Assembly (NCBI GenBank): GCA_002007425.1 | Contig: MUGK01000091.1 | Span: 1-39,183, forward strand | Source: Chromatiales bacterium USCg_Taylor | GTDB taxonomy: Bacteria > Pseudomonadota > Gammaproteobacteria > JACCXJ01 | Reading direction: 5' to 3' | DNA length: 39,183 bases | Shown here: one piece after another, positions 17,986 to 28,188 of the stretch | Position numbering within the stretch: position 1 is the first letter of the stretch | Layout: each line of letters opens with the position of its first letter | Position numbers and translations under genes: made by a program | The notes under the pieces: model-generated | Told to the model about the DNA's origin: nothing | The model's database searches: none | The model's input: only the letters and a program-made list of their open reading frames with translations

Positions 17986-18936
17986 ATGGTTGAGGTAAGC
18001 ATGCGCCAGATGCTCGAGGCCGGTGTCCATTTTGGCCACCAGACCCGCTACTGGCACCCGAAGATGGCCCCCTATATCTTCGGAGAACGCAATAAGATCC
18101 ATATCATCAACCTCGAAAAAACGCTGCCCTTGTTCAACGAGGGCATGGCCTTTCTGCAGAAGCTGGCGGGGCGCAACGGAACCATCCTGGTGGTCGGAAC
18201 GAAGCGGGCCGCGCAAGAGGTGGTAAAAACGGAGGCGACCCGCTGTGGGATGCCGTACGTGAACCGCCGCTGGATGGGGGGTACGCTCACCAATTTCCGG
18301 ACCATCAGGCGTTCCGTCAACCGTTTGAAAGAGATCGCAGCCATGTCGGAGGAAGGCGGTCTGGCCGAGCGTCTGAGCAAGAAGGAGGCGCTCCGCTACC
18401 GTCGCGAGCACGAGAAGCTCGAGCGCAGTCTCGGAGGCATCAAGGACATGGAAGGTCTTCCCGATGCGCTGTATATCATCGATGTCGGGCATGAAAAAAA
18501 TGCCGTGGCGGAAGCAAGGAAACTGAATATCCCCATTGTCGCCGTAGTCGATAGCAACCATTGCCCCGATGGGATCGACTTTATGATTCCCGGCAATGAC
18601 GATGCTATCCGCTCGATCGAGCTTTATCTTAAGACCGCCGCGGATGCCATCGTGCAAGGGCGCGTGACCATACCTGAAGCGGCGGTGGTGGGAGGGGACG
18701 AGTTTGTGGAGCTTGACGCCTCGGGCGAACCGATACGCCTATCCCCCAAGGAAGAAGATGAGCGGGCCGGGCTAAAAAAGAATGCCGTACCGCGTAAGGA
18801 AACGGCAAAGAAAAAAGTACCGATAAGGACGCGAGCGGCGGGCTCTACGAGGGCTACCCGAGAGGCGGAGGATACCGATGCGGTCCCGGCGGCCGAGGAA
18901 GCGGCGGCCGATTCTCCGGAGCCGTCCGCTCCTTGA
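17986..18936 (+). CDS. rpsB: 30S ribosomal protein S2
   Basis: S2 binds the 30S subunit and bridges S1. The conserved N-terminus [20 protein letters not shown], then [32 protein letters not shown] and [14 protein letters not shown] are all present. The ATG at 17986 has AGGAG at 17974-17978; an upstream in-frame ATG at 17947 would add 13 residues unlike S2 and is rejected. The protein has 316 residues against 241 in E. coli because of a Lys/Glu/Ala-rich C-terminal tail (about 245-316) of low complexity, a variable feature in S2. It heads the translation/envelope operon and is followed by tsf after 73 nt. Confidence 0.97.
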   Translation: MVEVSMRQMLEAGVHFGHQTRYWHPKMAPYIFGERNKIHIINLEKTLPLFNEGMAFLQKLAGRNGTILVVGTKRAAQEVVKTEATRCGMPYVNRRWMGGTLTNFRTIRRSVNRLKEIAAMSEEGGLAERLSKKEALRYRREHEKLERSLGGIKDMEGLPDALYIIDVGHEKNAVAEARKLNIPIVAVVDSNHCPDGIDFMIPGNDDAIRSIELYLKTAADAIVQGRVTIPEAAVVGGDEFVELDASGEPIRLSPKEEDERAGLKKNAVPRKETAKKKVPIRTRAAGSTRATREAEDTDAVPAAEEAAADSPEPSAP

Positions 18937-19009
18937 TACGATCACCGCAGTGAGCCGGGCCGCTCTGCCGGGGTTTTGATCGAAACGTCATGATGCACAG
19001 GGGATGAGA

Positions 19010-19894
19010 ATGGAGATCACCGCCGCGACGGTAAAAGAGCTTCGGGAACGCACCGGGGCCGGTATGTTGGACTGCAAGAAAGCGTTGGTGGCCGCGGCGG
19101 GCGATCTTGAGCAGGCTATCGATATCCTGCGTAAATCCGGGGCCGCGAAAGCGGCGAAGAAAGCCGCACGAATAGCTGCCGAAGGCGTTATCGTCATCAA
19201 CGTGGCGCCCGGCGCGGCGACGGCGGCGATGGTGGAGGTTAACTGCGAGACGGATTTCGTGACGCGCGCCGATGATTTCAAGGCATTCGCGGAAGCGGTG
19301 AGCGGTTGTGTCCTCACCCAACGGCCTGTCGATACCGACGCGTTGTTGCGTCTACCCTTGGCGGACGGGCAGGAGACAGTGGCCGCCCGCTGCGAACAAC
19401 TGGCCGCCAAGATCGGGGAGAAGGTACAGGTGCGGCGCTTTACTTGGCTCGAAGCCGGAAGCGGCATCCTCGGGATCTACCCGCACGGCACCAAGATCGG
19501 CGTCTTGGTCAGCATGGCCGGAGGGAATGCAGCAATAGCGAAAGATATCGCGATGCACATCGCGGCGAGCCGTCCCCTGTGCGTGCATGAGTCAGAGGTC
19601 CCCGCGAATCTCTTGGCGCGCGAGAAAGAGATCTTCGCGGCGCAAGCGGCGAAAACCGGGAAGCCGCCGGCGGTGCAAGAGAAGATCGTGGCCGGCAAAC
19701 TGCAAAAATATAAGAATGAAGTCGCCCTCTTGGGCCAAGCGTTTGTAAGGAACCCCGAGGTAACCGTGGGAAAGCTGTTGGCGGGGGCCGGGGCGAGCGT
19801 ACGCGCCTTCCAACGATTCGCGGTTGGGGAGGGGCTCGAAAAGCGCGTCGAGAATTTTGCGGCGGAGGTTATGGCCCAAGCACGTGGGGGTTAA
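19010..19894 (+). CDS. tsf: Translation elongation factor Ts
   Basis: EF-Ts is the guanine-nucleotide exchange factor for EF-Tu. MEITAATVKELRERTGAGML and DCKKAL match the N-terminal UBA-like domain, and VEVNCETDFVTR is the family signature. I choose the ATG at 19010 over 19004 because AGGGG at 18999-19003 abuts the first ATG but is well spaced for the second, and E. coli EF-Ts aligns to this start. The length is 294 residues, slightly above E. coli (283). It follows rpsB and precedes pyrH, separated by six nucleotides. Confidence 0.96.
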   Translation: MEITAATVKELRERTGAGMLDCKKALVAAAGDLEQAIDILRKSGAAKAAKKAARIAAEGVIVINVAPGAATAAMVEVNCETDFVTRADDFKAFAEAVSGCVLTQRPVDTDALLRLPLADGQETVAARCEQLAAKIGEKVQVRRFTWLEAGSGILGIYPHGTKIGVLVSMAGGNAAIAKDIAMHIAASRPLCVHESEVPANLLAREKEIFAAQAAKTGKPPAVQEKIVAGKLQKYKNEVALLGQAFVRNPEVTVGKLLAGAGASVRAFQRFAVGEGLEKRVENFAAEVMAQARGG

Positions 19895-19900
19895 CTCGCG

Positions 19901-20647
19901 GTGAGCGCCGGGACCCCGAAATACCGCCGCATCCTGGTTAAGATGAGCGGCGAAGCTCTCATGGGCAAGAGCGATTACGGCATCGACCCCGAAGTGATAC
20001 ACCGTCTGGCCGGCGAGATCAAAGAACTGGCGGCCTGTGGTGCGCAGGTGGCGATTGTCATCGGCGGCGGCAATATACTGCGCGGCCAAGGGTTGGCGGC
20101 CAAAGGAATAGATCGGGTTACGGCCGATCACATGGGTATGCTCGGGACCGTGATTAATGCCTTGGCCTTGCAGGATGCCCTGGAGCGTATCGGTTTGTTC
20201 GCCCGGGTGATGTCGGCGATCCGCGTGAATCAAATCTGTGAGGACTATATCCGCCGCCGCGCGGTCCGGCATCTGGAAAAGGGCCGGGTGGTGATCTTCG
20301 CGGCCGGAACGGGCAACCCTTTCTTTACCACGGATTCCGCGGCGAGCTTGCGTGCAATCGAGATCAACGCCGAGCTTATGATCAAGGCGACCAAAGTCGA
20401 TGGTGTCTATTCAGCCGATCCCCGCAAGGTTCGGGATGCGCGCCGCTATGACCAGTTAGATTATGACCAGGTGCTTGTCGATAAACTGGGAGTTATGGAT
20501 GCAACCGCGGTCGTGCTCTGCCGGGACCACGCCCTGCCGCTGCGGGTGCTTGATATGAGCAAGCCGGGCGCGCTGCTGCGAGCCGTGATGGGTGGCAAGG
20601 AAGGAACGCTCGTGACCAACGTCGCGCGCGCCGGGCCGGGACCATGA
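19901..20647 (+). CDS. pyrH: UMP kinase
   Basis: Phosphorylates UMP to UDP in pyrimidine synthesis; bacterial PyrH is hexameric and allosterically regulated by GTP and UTP. The 248-residue amino-acid-kinase fold shows [39 protein letters not shown], the [16 protein letters not shown] loop and [13 protein letters not shown]. The start is a GTG at 19901. Its TGA overlaps the ATG of frr (ATGA at 20644-20647), so the two genes are translationally coupled. The sequence looks complete. Confidence 0.97.
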   Translation: MSAGTPKYRRILVKMSGEALMGKSDYGIDPEVIHRLAGEIKELAACGAQVAIVIGGGNILRGQGLAAKGIDRVTADHMGMLGTVINALALQDALERIGLFARVMSAIRVNQICEDYIRRRAVRHLEKGRVVIFAAGTGNPFFTTDSAASLRAIEINAELMIKATKVDGVYSADPRKVRDARRYDQLDYDQVLVDKLGVMDATAVVLCRDHALPLRVLDMSKPGALLRAVMGGKEGTLVTNVARAGPGP

Positions 20648-21160
20648 TCGACACTATTACCCGGGCTGCCGATACGCGCATGCACAAGGCCATAGAGTCC
20701 TTGCAGCACGAACTAGCGAAGGTTCGCACGGGACGGGCTCACACCAGCTTGCTCGATCACATCAAGGTCGATTATTACGGATCGGAAGTTCCGATCAGGG
20801 GTGACGCCTTGGGATAAAAGCATGGTGAAGACCGTCGAGAAGGCAATCTTGAATTCCGACCTTGGACTCAATCCTGCGACGGCGGGCGATCTCATTCGCG
20901 TGCCCTTGCCGGCCTTGACCGAGGAACGGCGGCGCGATCTCATCCGCGTCGTCAAGACCGAGGCCGAACAAGCCCGGGTCGCCGTCCGAAACATTCGCCG
21001 CGATGCGAACCACCATCTGAAGGAACTGGTGAAAAAGAAGGACATCTCCGAAGACGACGAGCGCCGGGCCGAGGAGAAGATACAGCGTTTGACCGATGAT
21101 AATATCGCGCGTATCGAGGAGGTTCTGGCCGCCAAGGAGAAGGATCTATTGGAAGTCTAA
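20644..21160 (+). pseudogene. frr: Ribosome recycling factor, interrupted by a ~41-nt out-of-frame deletion
   Basis: RRF splits post-termination ribosomes with EF-G and is essential. The frame from the ATG at 20644 encodes a normal beginning (IRTG-like [20 protein letters not shown], then GSEVPIR) up to about 20799, and after six further codons hits an in-frame TAA (20815-20817). The rest is in another frame from GTG 20801: [42 protein letters not shown] and [15 protein letters not shown] to the TAA at 21158-21160. Alignment with E. coli RRF shows 14 residues missing between the halves; with one base left over, about 41 nt are absent. The palindrome GATCGGAAGTTCCGATC (20780-20796) abuts the junction. 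A free-standing 119-residue C-terminal half could not replace RRF. Confidence 0.92.
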
Positions 21161-21162
21161 CC

Positions 21163-21954
21163 TTGGCTGACGGCAGTTCACGTCCAACGGACCAGGAGCG
21201 CGACGATGATCGCTACAGGAAGCGCGCCACTATCCCCCGCCACCTGGCCATCATCATGGACGGTAATGGCCGCTGGGCGAAACGCCGGAGATTGCCGCGG
21301 GTTGCCGGTCACCGGGCTGGTGTCGAGGCGGTGCGCCGGATGGTCGTGCCTTGCGCGGAGACTGGCGTCGAGGTTCTGACGCTGTTTGCGTTTAGCAGCG
21401 AGAACTGGCGTCGGCCCAAGCGAGAGATCGCGCTACTCATGGAGCTATTTTTTACCTCGCTGCAGGAAGAAGCCACGAAGCTTAGCGAGAACAACGTCCG
21501 GCTGCGGGTGATTGGCGACGATTCCGCGTTTCCGTCCAAGCTGCGGGGGAGCATCGATGAGGTACAGAAATTAACCCAAGGAAACAGCGGGCTTACTTTG
21601 GTCATCGCGGCGAACTATGGGGGGCGTTGGGATATTACCCAGGCCGCGAGAGCGCTTGCCAGTCAGGTCGCGGCAGGCGTCATGAGGGCCGAGGATATTA
21701 CGGAAGCCGCGGTGGAAGCACACCTAAGCCTCGGCGATCTCCCCGACCCCGACCTTATAATTCGCACCGGTGGCGAGCAGCGCATCAGTAATTATTTGCT
21801 CTGGCAATTGGCGTACACCGAGTTTTTTTTTACCGACTCTCTGTGGCCGGACTTCACGCCGGCTCACCTGGAAATGGCGCTTAACTCTTATGCAATGCGA
21901 CAGCGGCGATTCGGCAAGACAGGCGAGCAGGTCGAATGCGTTCGCGGCGCTTAG
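21163..21954 (+). CDS. uppS: Undecaprenyl diphosphate synthase
   Basis: A cis-prenyltransferase making C55 undecaprenyl diphosphate, the lipid carrier for peptidoglycan and O-antigen. Motif I is AIIMDGNGRWAK, with the catalytic Asp. FAFSSENWRRP and the C-terminal LIIRTGGEQRISNYLLWQLA and YTEFFFTDSLWPDF follow, so all conserved regions are present. It has 263 residues, with a slightly longer charged N-terminus. The start appears to be a TTG at 21163, two nucleotides after the frr stop, with GGAAG upstream. The 3' end overlaps the cdsA frame. Confidence 0.95.
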   Translation: MADGSSRPTDQERDDDRYRKRATIPRHLAIIMDGNGRWAKRRRLPRVAGHRAGVEAVRRMVVPCAETGVEVLTLFAFSSENWRRPKREIALLMELFFTSLQEEATKLSENNVRLRVIGDDSAFPSKLRGSIDEVQKLTQGNSGLTLVIAANYGGRWDITQAARALASQVAAGVMRAEDITEAAVEAHLSLGDLPDPDLIIRTGGEQRISNYLLWQLAYTEFFFTDSLWPDFTPAHLEMALNSYAMRQRRFGKTGEQVECVRGA

Positions 21955-22780
21955 GCGCCGCATTGTCACCGCCGCCATTCTCATCCCGCTGGTGCTCGGT
22001 ACCTTGTTTTTTTTGCCGACCGCGGGCGTGGCGGTTGTTTTTGGCGCCTTCATCGCGTTGGGCGCGTGGGAATGGAGTTACCTCGCCGGTTGGTCGGCGT
22101 TCCAACCGCGTGTTTACTATACGATCGCGACCTCTGTCTGCATGGCAGCGGCGTACTGGCTCTTGAGCTTGTCGTGGGTTAAGGATCAGATGGCCGGCGG
22201 CGCCCTGCTCTTGTTGGGCGGGTGGTGCGCCGCGTTCTATTGGCTGCTCGATTATCAGCGCCGCGGGATCGGTATTCCGAAGTCGCGGCCGTTACTGTGC
22301 GCGGCCGGTTTGTTTGTCGTGGTCCCCGGCTGGGCGGCGCTCATCGGTTTGCATGGCCGCGCCGATGGCGGGGTGTTCTTGGTGGTCGCGCTCATGCTGG
22401 TGATTTGGTCGGCGGACATCGGGGCCTTTTTTGCCGGCAAGCGCTGGGGCAAGCATCGGCTCGCGGATAAGGTCAGCCCCGGCAAGACCTGGGAGGGATT
22501 ATGGGGTGGATTGGCTGCCTCGGGTGCGGTCGGGTGGCTATGTTCAGGGTGGATCCCCTTACGTTTTGCGGACCGCGTGGGGTTTATGACCCTCTGTCTC
22601 GCCACGGTCATATTCTCGGTGCTCGGAGATCTGTTCGAGAGCTTGGTGAAACGGCAAGCGGGGGTAAAAGATAGCGGTAGCCTGTTGCCCGGGCACGGCG
22701 GGATCCTTGACCGCATCGATAGTTTGATGGCTGCCGCGCCGGTGTTCGCCCTCGGCACTGCCGTCGGGTTGCCATTGTGA
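21890..22780 (+). CDS. cdsA: Phosphatidate cytidylyltransferase (CDP-diglyceride synthase)
   Basis: An inner-membrane enzyme that makes CDP-diacylglycerol from phosphatidate and CTP for phospholipid synthesis. Multiple hydrophobic helices precede the family signature [20 protein letters not shown], ending GILDRID. The only in-frame ATG that retains the first helix ([18 protein letters not shown]) is at 21890, overlapping uppS by 65 bp and giving 296 residues, about 20 longer than usual. The N-terminal 20 residues look unlike the family, so the native start may have been nearer 21936 and lost its frame. The stop overlaps the GTG of dxr. Confidence 0.92.
   Translation: MQCDSGDSARQASRSNAFAALRRRIVTAAILIPLVLGTLFFLPTAGVAVVFGAFIALGAWEWSYLAGWSAFQPRVYYTIATSVCMAAAYWLLSLSWVKDQMAGGALLLLGGWCAAFYWLLDYQRRGIGIPKSRPLLCAAGLFVVVPGWAALIGLHGRADGGVFLVVALMLVIWSADIGAFFAGKRWGKHRLADKVSPGKTWEGLWGGLAASGAVGWLCSGWIPLRFADRVGFMTLCLATVIFSVLGDLFESLVKRQAGVKDSGSLLPGHGGILDRIDSLMAAAPVFALGTAVGLPL
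21944..21961. other. Perfect hairpin spanning the uppS stop codon
   Basis: GCGGCGC and GCGCCGC form a perfect 7-bp stem around TTAG, and the uppS TAG lies in this structure. It sits just before the first conserved codons of cdsA and could influence coupling or be a site of slippage. Confidence 0.5.
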
Positions 22781-23958
22781 TTGGTCTGACAATCTTGGGG
22801 TCGACAGGCACCATCGGCGTTAATACGCTCGATGTGGTGGCGCGCCATCGCGAGCGTTTCCGGATTATCGCGCTGACCGCCCATCGCGATCTCGAGCGGC
22901 TGGCGAGCCAATGCGAGGTCTGGAATCCGCCCTATGCCGTGATGGTGGATGAAACCAAGGCATTGGAACTTGAGCGCCGCTTGGCCACGAGCGCGCCCGG
23001 CGTTCGCGTGCTTTCCGGATGCGCCGGCTTGGAAGCGGTCGCGAGCGCCCCGGAAACCGATTATGTGATGGCCGGGATCGTCGGTGCGGCGGGGCTGCTG
23101 CCCACGCTCGCCGCAGCGCGCGCCGGCAAACGCATTCTCCTGGCGAACAAGGAAGCGCTGGTCATGTCGGGGCGCATCTTCATGGAAGCGGTCAAGAATA
23201 GCGGCGCCGAGCTGCTGCCCATCGATAGCGAACATAACGCCATCTTTCAATGTCTGCCCCCCTCCTTTGCCGCAGGACTGGAACGGGTGGGCGTCCGGCG
23301 TATACTACTTACCGGATCGGGGGGGCCGTTTCGCAAGACGCCGCTTGCCGATCTGCGCGCCGTGACTCCCGATCAGGCTTGCGCCCATCCCAACTGGGTC
23401 ATGGGACGCAAAATATCCGTGGACTCCGCAACCCTGATGAATAAGGGGCTCGAGTTCATCGAAGCCTGCTGGTTGTTCGCAACCACGCCGCCACACGTCG
23501 AGGTCGTGCTGCACCCGCAGAGCGTGATTCACTCGCTCGTGGAGTTCATCGACGGCTCGGTGCTGGCGCAGTTGGGTAATCCGGATATGCGCACGCCGAT
23601 TGCCCATGCCCTGGCCTGGCCGGACCGCATCCCCTCGGGGGTCGCGCCGCTCGATCTTCTGGAAGTGGGGCGGCTGGACTTTGAACCTCCGGATCTCGAG
23701 CGTTTCCCGTGTCTGAGTTTGGCCCGTCAAGCGATGGAAGCAGGGGGCACGGCGACCGCGGTGTTAAATGCGGGCAACGAGGTCGCGGTCGATTCGTTTC
23801 TCAATGGCAGCTTGCGATTCAGCGATATCCCCGCCGTGGTTGCGGACACCTTAGCGGGTGTCCCAAGCGCGGGAGCCGACTCACTCGAGGCGATCTTGGC
23901 CGCGGACGCTGCGGCCAGAGCGCATGCCGCGCGGGCCGTTGCGGCGAGGTGTCAATGA
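22777..23958 (+). CDS. dxr: 1-deoxy-D-xylulose 5-phosphate reductoisomerase
   Basis: The committed enzyme of the MEP isoprenoid pathway, converting DXP to MEP with NADPH and a divalent metal. The nucleotide-binding [15 protein letters not shown] opens the protein, and [12 protein letters not shown], the metal site [19 protein letters not shown] and [20 protein letters not shown] all follow. The 393-residue length matches the family. It starts at a GTG overlapping the cdsA stop (GTGA) and its own stop overlaps the rseP start, indicating tight coupling. In this operon it supplies isoprenoid units that UppS uses. Confidence 0.97.
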   Translation: MIGLTILGSTGTIGVNTLDVVARHRERFRIIALTAHRDLERLASQCEVWNPPYAVMVDETKALELERRLATSAPGVRVLSGCAGLEAVASAPETDYVMAGIVGAAGLLPTLAAARAGKRILLANKEALVMSGRIFMEAVKNSGAELLPIDSEHNAIFQCLPPSFAAGLERVGVRRILLTGSGGPFRKTPLADLRAVTPDQACAHPNWVMGRKISVDSATLMNKGLEFIEACWLFATTPPHVEVVLHPQSVIHSLVEFIDGSVLAQLGNPDMRTPIAHALAWPDRIPSGVAPLDLLEVGRLDFEPPDLERFPCLSLARQAMEAGGTATAVLNAGNEVAVDSFLNGSLRFSDIPAVVADTLAGVPSAGADSLEAILAADAAARAHAARAVAARCQ

Positions 23959-25322
23959 TGGATTTCATTTTTTCAGTTCTGGCCTTCATCGCGGCCGTCG
24001 GGGTCCTGGTGGTGGTCCACGAGCTCGGTCACTTCTGTGTCGCGCGCGCCGTCGGCATCAAGGTGCTGCGCTTCTCGGTGGGATTCGGAAAACCCATCTG
24101 GGGGCGCAGGATCGGCCGTGATCAAACGGAGTTCGTCGTCGCTGCCATCCCCTTGGGAGGCTACGTCAAGATGCTCGATGACCGGGAAGGGCCGGTGCCG
24201 CCCGCGGATCTCAGGCGCGAATTCAACCGCCAACCGCTGGCGGCCAGAACCGCGGTGGTGATGGCCGGGCCGCTGTTTAATTTCTTGTTTGCGATCCTCG
24301 CTTATTGCGCCATGTATGTGATCGGGATCTCCGGTCTCAAGCCGCAGATCGGCGAGGTGGCCCCCGATTCGATCGCGGCCAAGGCGGGTCTTCGCCAAGG
24401 AGTCGAAATCGTTTCCGTGGACGAGGAGCCGACCCCCACCTGGGAGGCGGTGATCAACGAGACGATTCCCAAGGTCGTGGACGGCGAGCCGGTAAACCTC
24501 TTGGTACGCGATGAGGACGGTCGCACCCGCAAGGTGGCGATCGATCTGGGCCGAGTGCATATCGATGATCTCGCGCGCGGAAGCTTGTTGCGGCGTCTCG
24601 GCATCCAGCCCTATCGGCCCCACCTCGAGGCCGTGATCGGAGATGTACTTGCGGGCGGGGCGGCGGAGCGGAGCGGGCTCCGGGCGGGCGATCGGATCCT
24701 CCGGGCCGACGGGCGCCCGATGCAGTCTTGGGAGCAATGGGTCGATTATGTCCAGGAGCGGCCGGAGCAGACGATTCAGCTCCGGGTCGAGCGCGGTGAG
24801 ACGCCTCTCAGTCTTGAGGTGCGGCCGGAACGGTCGGAGGTCGAAGGCAGAGTAATCGGGCGCATCGGTGCGGGCGTGGCCCCGCCGAAAGATCTCGACC
24901 CGGCGCTTGTCGCCACCCAGCGCTACACGCTCTTGGATGCCTTTGGCCACTCCGTGTCGAAGACGCTGGAAATGTCCGTCATCACGTTAAAGATCATCTT
25001 TAAGATGGTACTCGGCGAAGCCTCCGTCCGGAATCTCAGCGGGCCGATCAGCATCGCGCAGTATGCCGGGCAGTCCGCCGGTATCGGAATGGCGGCCTTT
25101 TTATCGTTTCTTGCGATCGTAAGCGTGAGTCTCGGGGTGCTCAATTTGCTTCCGGTTCCGCTACTGGATGGAGGCCATTTATTGTATTACCTTATAGAGT
25201 TGGTGCAGCGCAAGCCAGTCTCGGTGGAGACGCAACGCTTTGCGCAGCAGATTGGGATGGTGCTGCTCGGGAGCCTGATGGCCATTGCGATATACAATGA
25301 CGTCGCGCGCATCCTCAATTAG
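23955..25322 (+). CDS. rseP: Site-2 protease RseP (regulator of sigma E protease)
   Basis: An inner-membrane zinc protease that cleaves anti-sigma factor RseA and remnant signal peptides. The active site HELGH places His22, Glu23 and His26 exactly as in E. coli when the ATG at 23955 (overlapping the dxr stop) is used; a second ATG follows immediately. Two PDZ domains occupy the periplasmic part (about 115-310; [18 protein letters not shown] and [20 protein letters not shown]), and the C-terminal [15 protein letters not shown] contains the third zinc ligand. The length is 455 residues. Its neighbour bamA makes outer-membrane proteins whose misfolding activates this pathway. Confidence 0.96.
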   Translation: MMDFIFSVLAFIAAVGVLVVVHELGHFCVARAVGIKVLRFSVGFGKPIWGRRIGRDQTEFVVAAIPLGGYVKMLDDREGPVPPADLRREFNRQPLAARTAVVMAGPLFNFLFAILAYCAMYVIGISGLKPQIGEVAPDSIAAKAGLRQGVEIVSVDEEPTPTWEAVINETIPKVVDGEPVNLLVRDEDGRTRKVAIDLGRVHIDDLARGSLLRRLGIQPYRPHLEAVIGDVLAGGAAERSGLRAGDRILRADGRPMQSWEQWVDYVQERPEQTIQLRVERGETPLSLEVRPERSEVEGRVIGRIGAGVAPPKDLDPALVATQRYTLLDAFGHSVSKTLEMSVITLKIIFKMVLGEASVRNLSGPISIAQYAGQSAGIGMAAFLSFLAIVSVSLGVLNLLPVPLLDGGHLLYYLIELVQRKPVSVETQRFAQQIGMVLLGSLMAIAIYNDVARILN

Positions 25323-25339
25323 AATAAAAAATAAAGAAT

Positions 25340-27643
25340 ATGACGGTGGCCGGTCGGACTCTACTGCGGTGGCTCTTCGTGTTGCTAGTGACTGCCCAGA
25401 CTGCGCTCCCGGCGCTCGGCGGGGAACGGTTTATCATCAATGACATCCGTATCGAGGGCTTGCGGCGGATCGCGCCCGGTACGGTTTTCAACTACCTTCC
25501 GGTCAAGGTCGGGGACGAGTTCGACGAAAACCGCTCGGGGGAAGCCATTCGCGCGCTGTTCAAGACGGGATTCTTCAAGGATGTCCGGATAGAGCGCACG
25601 GGCGACACTCTGGTCGTGGTGGTCAGCGAGCGTGAGACCATCTCGCAGATCGGTATCTCCGGCAATAACGACATCAAGACCGAGGATCTCTTCAATGCCC
25701 TGAAGCAGATCGGGTTCGCCGAGGGAGAGGTCTTCGATCGTTCGCTCTTGGACAAGGTAGAACAAGAGCTTAGACGGCAGTATTTCGGGCAAGGCAAGTA
25801 TGCGGTTCAGATCGAATCGAACGTAAAGTCGATGGGAAGCAACCGCGTCGCGGTGACGATACAGATTGCCGAGGGACGCGCCGCGCGTATTAAGCAAATC
25901 AATGTCGTCGGAAACAAGGCGTACGATGACGACGAGTTGCTGAAAAGCTTTAAACTAACGACGCCCACTCTGATCTCTTTTTTCACCAAGTCCGATCAGT
26001 ACTCGAAGCAAAAGCTCGGGGCCGATCTCGAAGCCCTGCGTTCGCACTACCTCGACAGCGGGTTTGTCAATTTCAATATCGATTCGACCCAGGTTTCCAT
26101 TACGCCCGATAAGAGCGATGTGTATGTCACGATTAACGTAAGCGAAGGGGAACGCTACGAAATTTCCGATGTGAAGCTCGCGGGCGATCTCATCGTCCCC
26201 GCGGATGATCTTTTTCCCTTGGTGACGACCGGGCGCGGCGAGATATTTTCGAGAAAAGAGGTCACCCAGACGAGCACCAACATTAGCGAGCGGCTCGGCG
26301 ATGAAGGTTACGCTTTCGCCAACGTGAATCCGGTGCCTCAGATCGATGAAAAATCTAAGACCGTCTCATTGACCTATTTCGTGGACCCGGGCAAGCGCGT
26401 GTACGTGCGCAGGATCAACTTTTCGGGTAATGCCAAGACCCGCGACGAGGTGTTGCGGCGGGAGATGCGCCAGATGGAGGGGGCGTGGTTCTCGACCGGC
26501 AAGGTGAACCGCTCCAAAACCCGGTTGCAAAAGCTGGGTTACTTCGAGGAGGTCAACGTTGAGACGCCGGCCGTTCCCGAAACCCCCGATCAGGTGGATG
26601 TCAATTATTCAGTCGTGGAACGGGCGTCGGGAAATCTATTGCTAGGCTTGGGGTTCTCGCAAACACAAGGGTTGATCTTCAATACCAGCGTGGTTCAGGA
26701 CAACTTCCTCGGCAGCGGGAAACGGGTGAACTTTGCCTTCAACAATAGCGACGTGAACAGAGTATTTGCCTTGGGCTACATCGATCCCTATTTTACCATC
26801 GATGGCATCAGCCAAGGCTTCGATGTCTCCTACCGGGAGACCGACGCCGGGGATGCGAACATTACCCGCTTTGATTCCAAGGTCGCGAGCGCAGGGGTGA
26901 ACTTCGGCATTCCGGTGTCGGAGTTTAATTTTCTCAATCTCGGTTTCAACTATGAGAATACCGAGATCAGCCAAGATGAGCGCTTCACGTCCGATGTGGT
27001 GCGAGATTTTATTGAGCGGCATGGCAAGAAGTTCGATGTGTTGCAGATAAGCTCCGGCTTTGCCTACGACACGCGCAATAAAGCGCTGTTGCCGGACCGC
27101 GGCACGTATCATCGCGTCCGGGGCCAAGTGGCGGTGCCGGGCGGGGATCTTCAGTATTATAAAATCGATTACGATGGCCGCTGGTTTTATCCCTTTACCG
27201 AGGACTATGTGCTCGCCCTGCAGGGACAGCTCGGTTATGGTGATGGATACGGCGAAACCGAAGTCCTGCCATTTTTCGAGAACTTCTACGCCGGCGGCCC
27301 GCGCACCGTGCGCGGTTACGAAGAGAACACCTTGGGGCCCGAGGACGAGGACAACCGTGCGCTCGGGGGGAATGTCATGATCGTCGCCAACGCCGAGCTC
27401 ATCCTCCCCGTACCCTTTCTGACGGACGTGGAGTCGGTGCGAATTACCGCCTTCGTTGATGCGGGCAATGTTTATGGCGAGGACGAAGATATAGACTTAG
27501 ATACGATCCGGCTCTCCGCGGGGCTCTCGGGCCTTTGGGTATCGCCCTTCGGGGTTTTAACCGTCAGCGTGGCGCAGCCTTTCAACGATAGCGACACCGA
27601 TGATACGCAACCCTTTCAATTCACGTTTGGCACTTCGTTTTAA
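25340..27643 (+). CDS. bamA: Outer membrane protein assembly factor BamA
   Basis: The central component of the BAM complex that folds beta-barrel proteins into the outer membrane. A signal peptide (about 1-28, LLRWLFVLLVTAQTALPALG) precedes five POTRA domains (about 29-430; first FIINDIRIEGLRRIAPGTVF) and a C-terminal barrel (about 435-767). The conserved VRGYEENTLGP in loop 6 and the terminal Phe of FQFTFGTSF are present. The 767-residue length is slightly under the roughly 800 of E. coli. It follows rseP by 17 nt and is followed by skp, the usual order. Confidence 0.97.
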   Translation: MTVAGRTLLRWLFVLLVTAQTALPALGGERFIINDIRIEGLRRIAPGTVFNYLPVKVGDEFDENRSGEAIRALFKTGFFKDVRIERTGDTLVVVVSERETISQIGISGNNDIKTEDLFNALKQIGFAEGEVFDRSLLDKVEQELRRQYFGQGKYAVQIESNVKSMGSNRVAVTIQIAEGRAARIKQINVVGNKAYDDDELLKSFKLTTPTLISFFTKSDQYSKQKLGADLEALRSHYLDSGFVNFNIDSTQVSITPDKSDVYVTINVSEGERYEISDVKLAGDLIVPADDLFPLVTTGRGEIFSRKEVTQTSTNISERLGDEGYAFANVNPVPQIDEKSKTVSLTYFVDPGKRVYVRRINFSGNAKTRDEVLRREMRQMEGAWFSTGKVNRSKTRLQKLGYFEEVNVETPAVPETPDQVDVNYSVVERASGNLLLGLGFSQTQGLIFNTSVVQDNFLGSGKRVNFAFNNSDVNRVFALGYIDPYFTIDGISQGFDVSYRETDAGDANITRFDSKVASAGVNFGIPVSEFNFLNLGFNYENTEISQDERFTSDVVRDFIERHGKKFDVLQISSGFAYDTRNKALLPDRGTYHRVRGQVAVPGGDLQYYKIDYDGRWFYPFTEDYVLALQGQLGYGDGYGETEVLPFFENFYAGGPRTVRGYEENTLGPEDEDNRALGGNVMIVANAELILPVPFLTDVESVRITAFVDAGNVYGEDEDIDLDTIRLSAGLSGLWVSPFGVLTVSVAQPFNDSDTDDTQPFQFTFGTSF

Positions 27644-27656
27644 TTGGAGCAATATC

Positions 27657-28178
27657 TTGAAGAAGCTTAAGTTATTTTCGAGTTTGATCGTTTTGTGCGG
27701 CGCCGTGGCGGGCACGCCGTCGCTGGCCGCGGATTTGCGCATCGGGGTGGTCAATCCCATCAAGGTGCTGGAGGCCGCCCCGCAGGCCGAGGACGCGCGG
27801 AAACGGCTCGAGCGTGAATTCGCGCCGCGCGATAAGAATCTGGTCGCGGCTCAAAGAAGGGCTAAACAGCTTGAAGACCGCCTGGCGAAGGATGCGCCGG
27901 TGATGAGCGATACCGAACGCCGCAAGATCGAGCGTGACATCATCGGCGTAAAACGCGATCTCAAACGCGACCAAGATGAGTTTAGAGAGGACCTGAATTT
28001 CCGCCGCAATGAAGAATTCGGCAAGATCCAGCGCCAAGTAGTCGAGGCGATCCAGATCCTTGCCAAGGAGCAGGGATTCGATGTCGTTCTCGGAGAAGGC
28101 GTGATCTACGCGAATGAGCGCGTGGACGTCACCAGCAAGGTCGTCGAGCGTTTGAAGAAAGGCTACAAAGGCAGGTAG
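27657..28178 (+). CDS. skp: Periplasmic chaperone Skp/OmpH
   Basis: A trimeric periplasmic holdase carrying unfolded outer-membrane proteins to BamA. A signal peptide (KLFSSLIVLCGAVAGTPSLA) is followed by ADLRIGVVNPIKVLEAAPQA and a long charged coiled-coil hairpin (about 55-130), then VVEAIQILAKEQGFDVVLGE. I choose the TTG at 27657, with GGAG at 27645-27648, over an upstream ATG inside bamA that would spoil the signal. The product has 173 residues. It lies 13 nt after bamA and before lpxD, as in E. coli. Confidence 0.93.
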   Translation: MKKLKLFSSLIVLCGAVAGTPSLAADLRIGVVNPIKVLEAAPQAEDARKRLEREFAPRDKNLVAAQRRAKQLEDRLAKDAPVMSDTERRKIERDIIGVKRDLKRDQDEFREDLNFRRNEEFGKIQRQVVEAIQILAKEQGFDVVLGEGVIYANERVDVTSKVVERLKKGYKGR

Positions 28179-28188
28179 TGCCCCGCCG

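Noticed and set aside
18937-19003. Terminator or attenuator between rpsB and tsf
   Set aside because: A GC-rich stretch followed by GGTTTT is present, but the possible stem is only four perfect pairs, too weak to report as a terminator.
20801-21160. frr C-terminal half as a separate functional gene
   Set aside because: It lacks the first half of RRF domain I; both halves are conserved at sequence level, so an interrupted single gene fits better. Programmed frameshifting was also rejected because coding residues are missing, not just phase.
22255-23250. 331-codon minus-strand frame across cdsA and dxr
   Set aside because: Spans two well-conserved genes on the other strand and has no family features.
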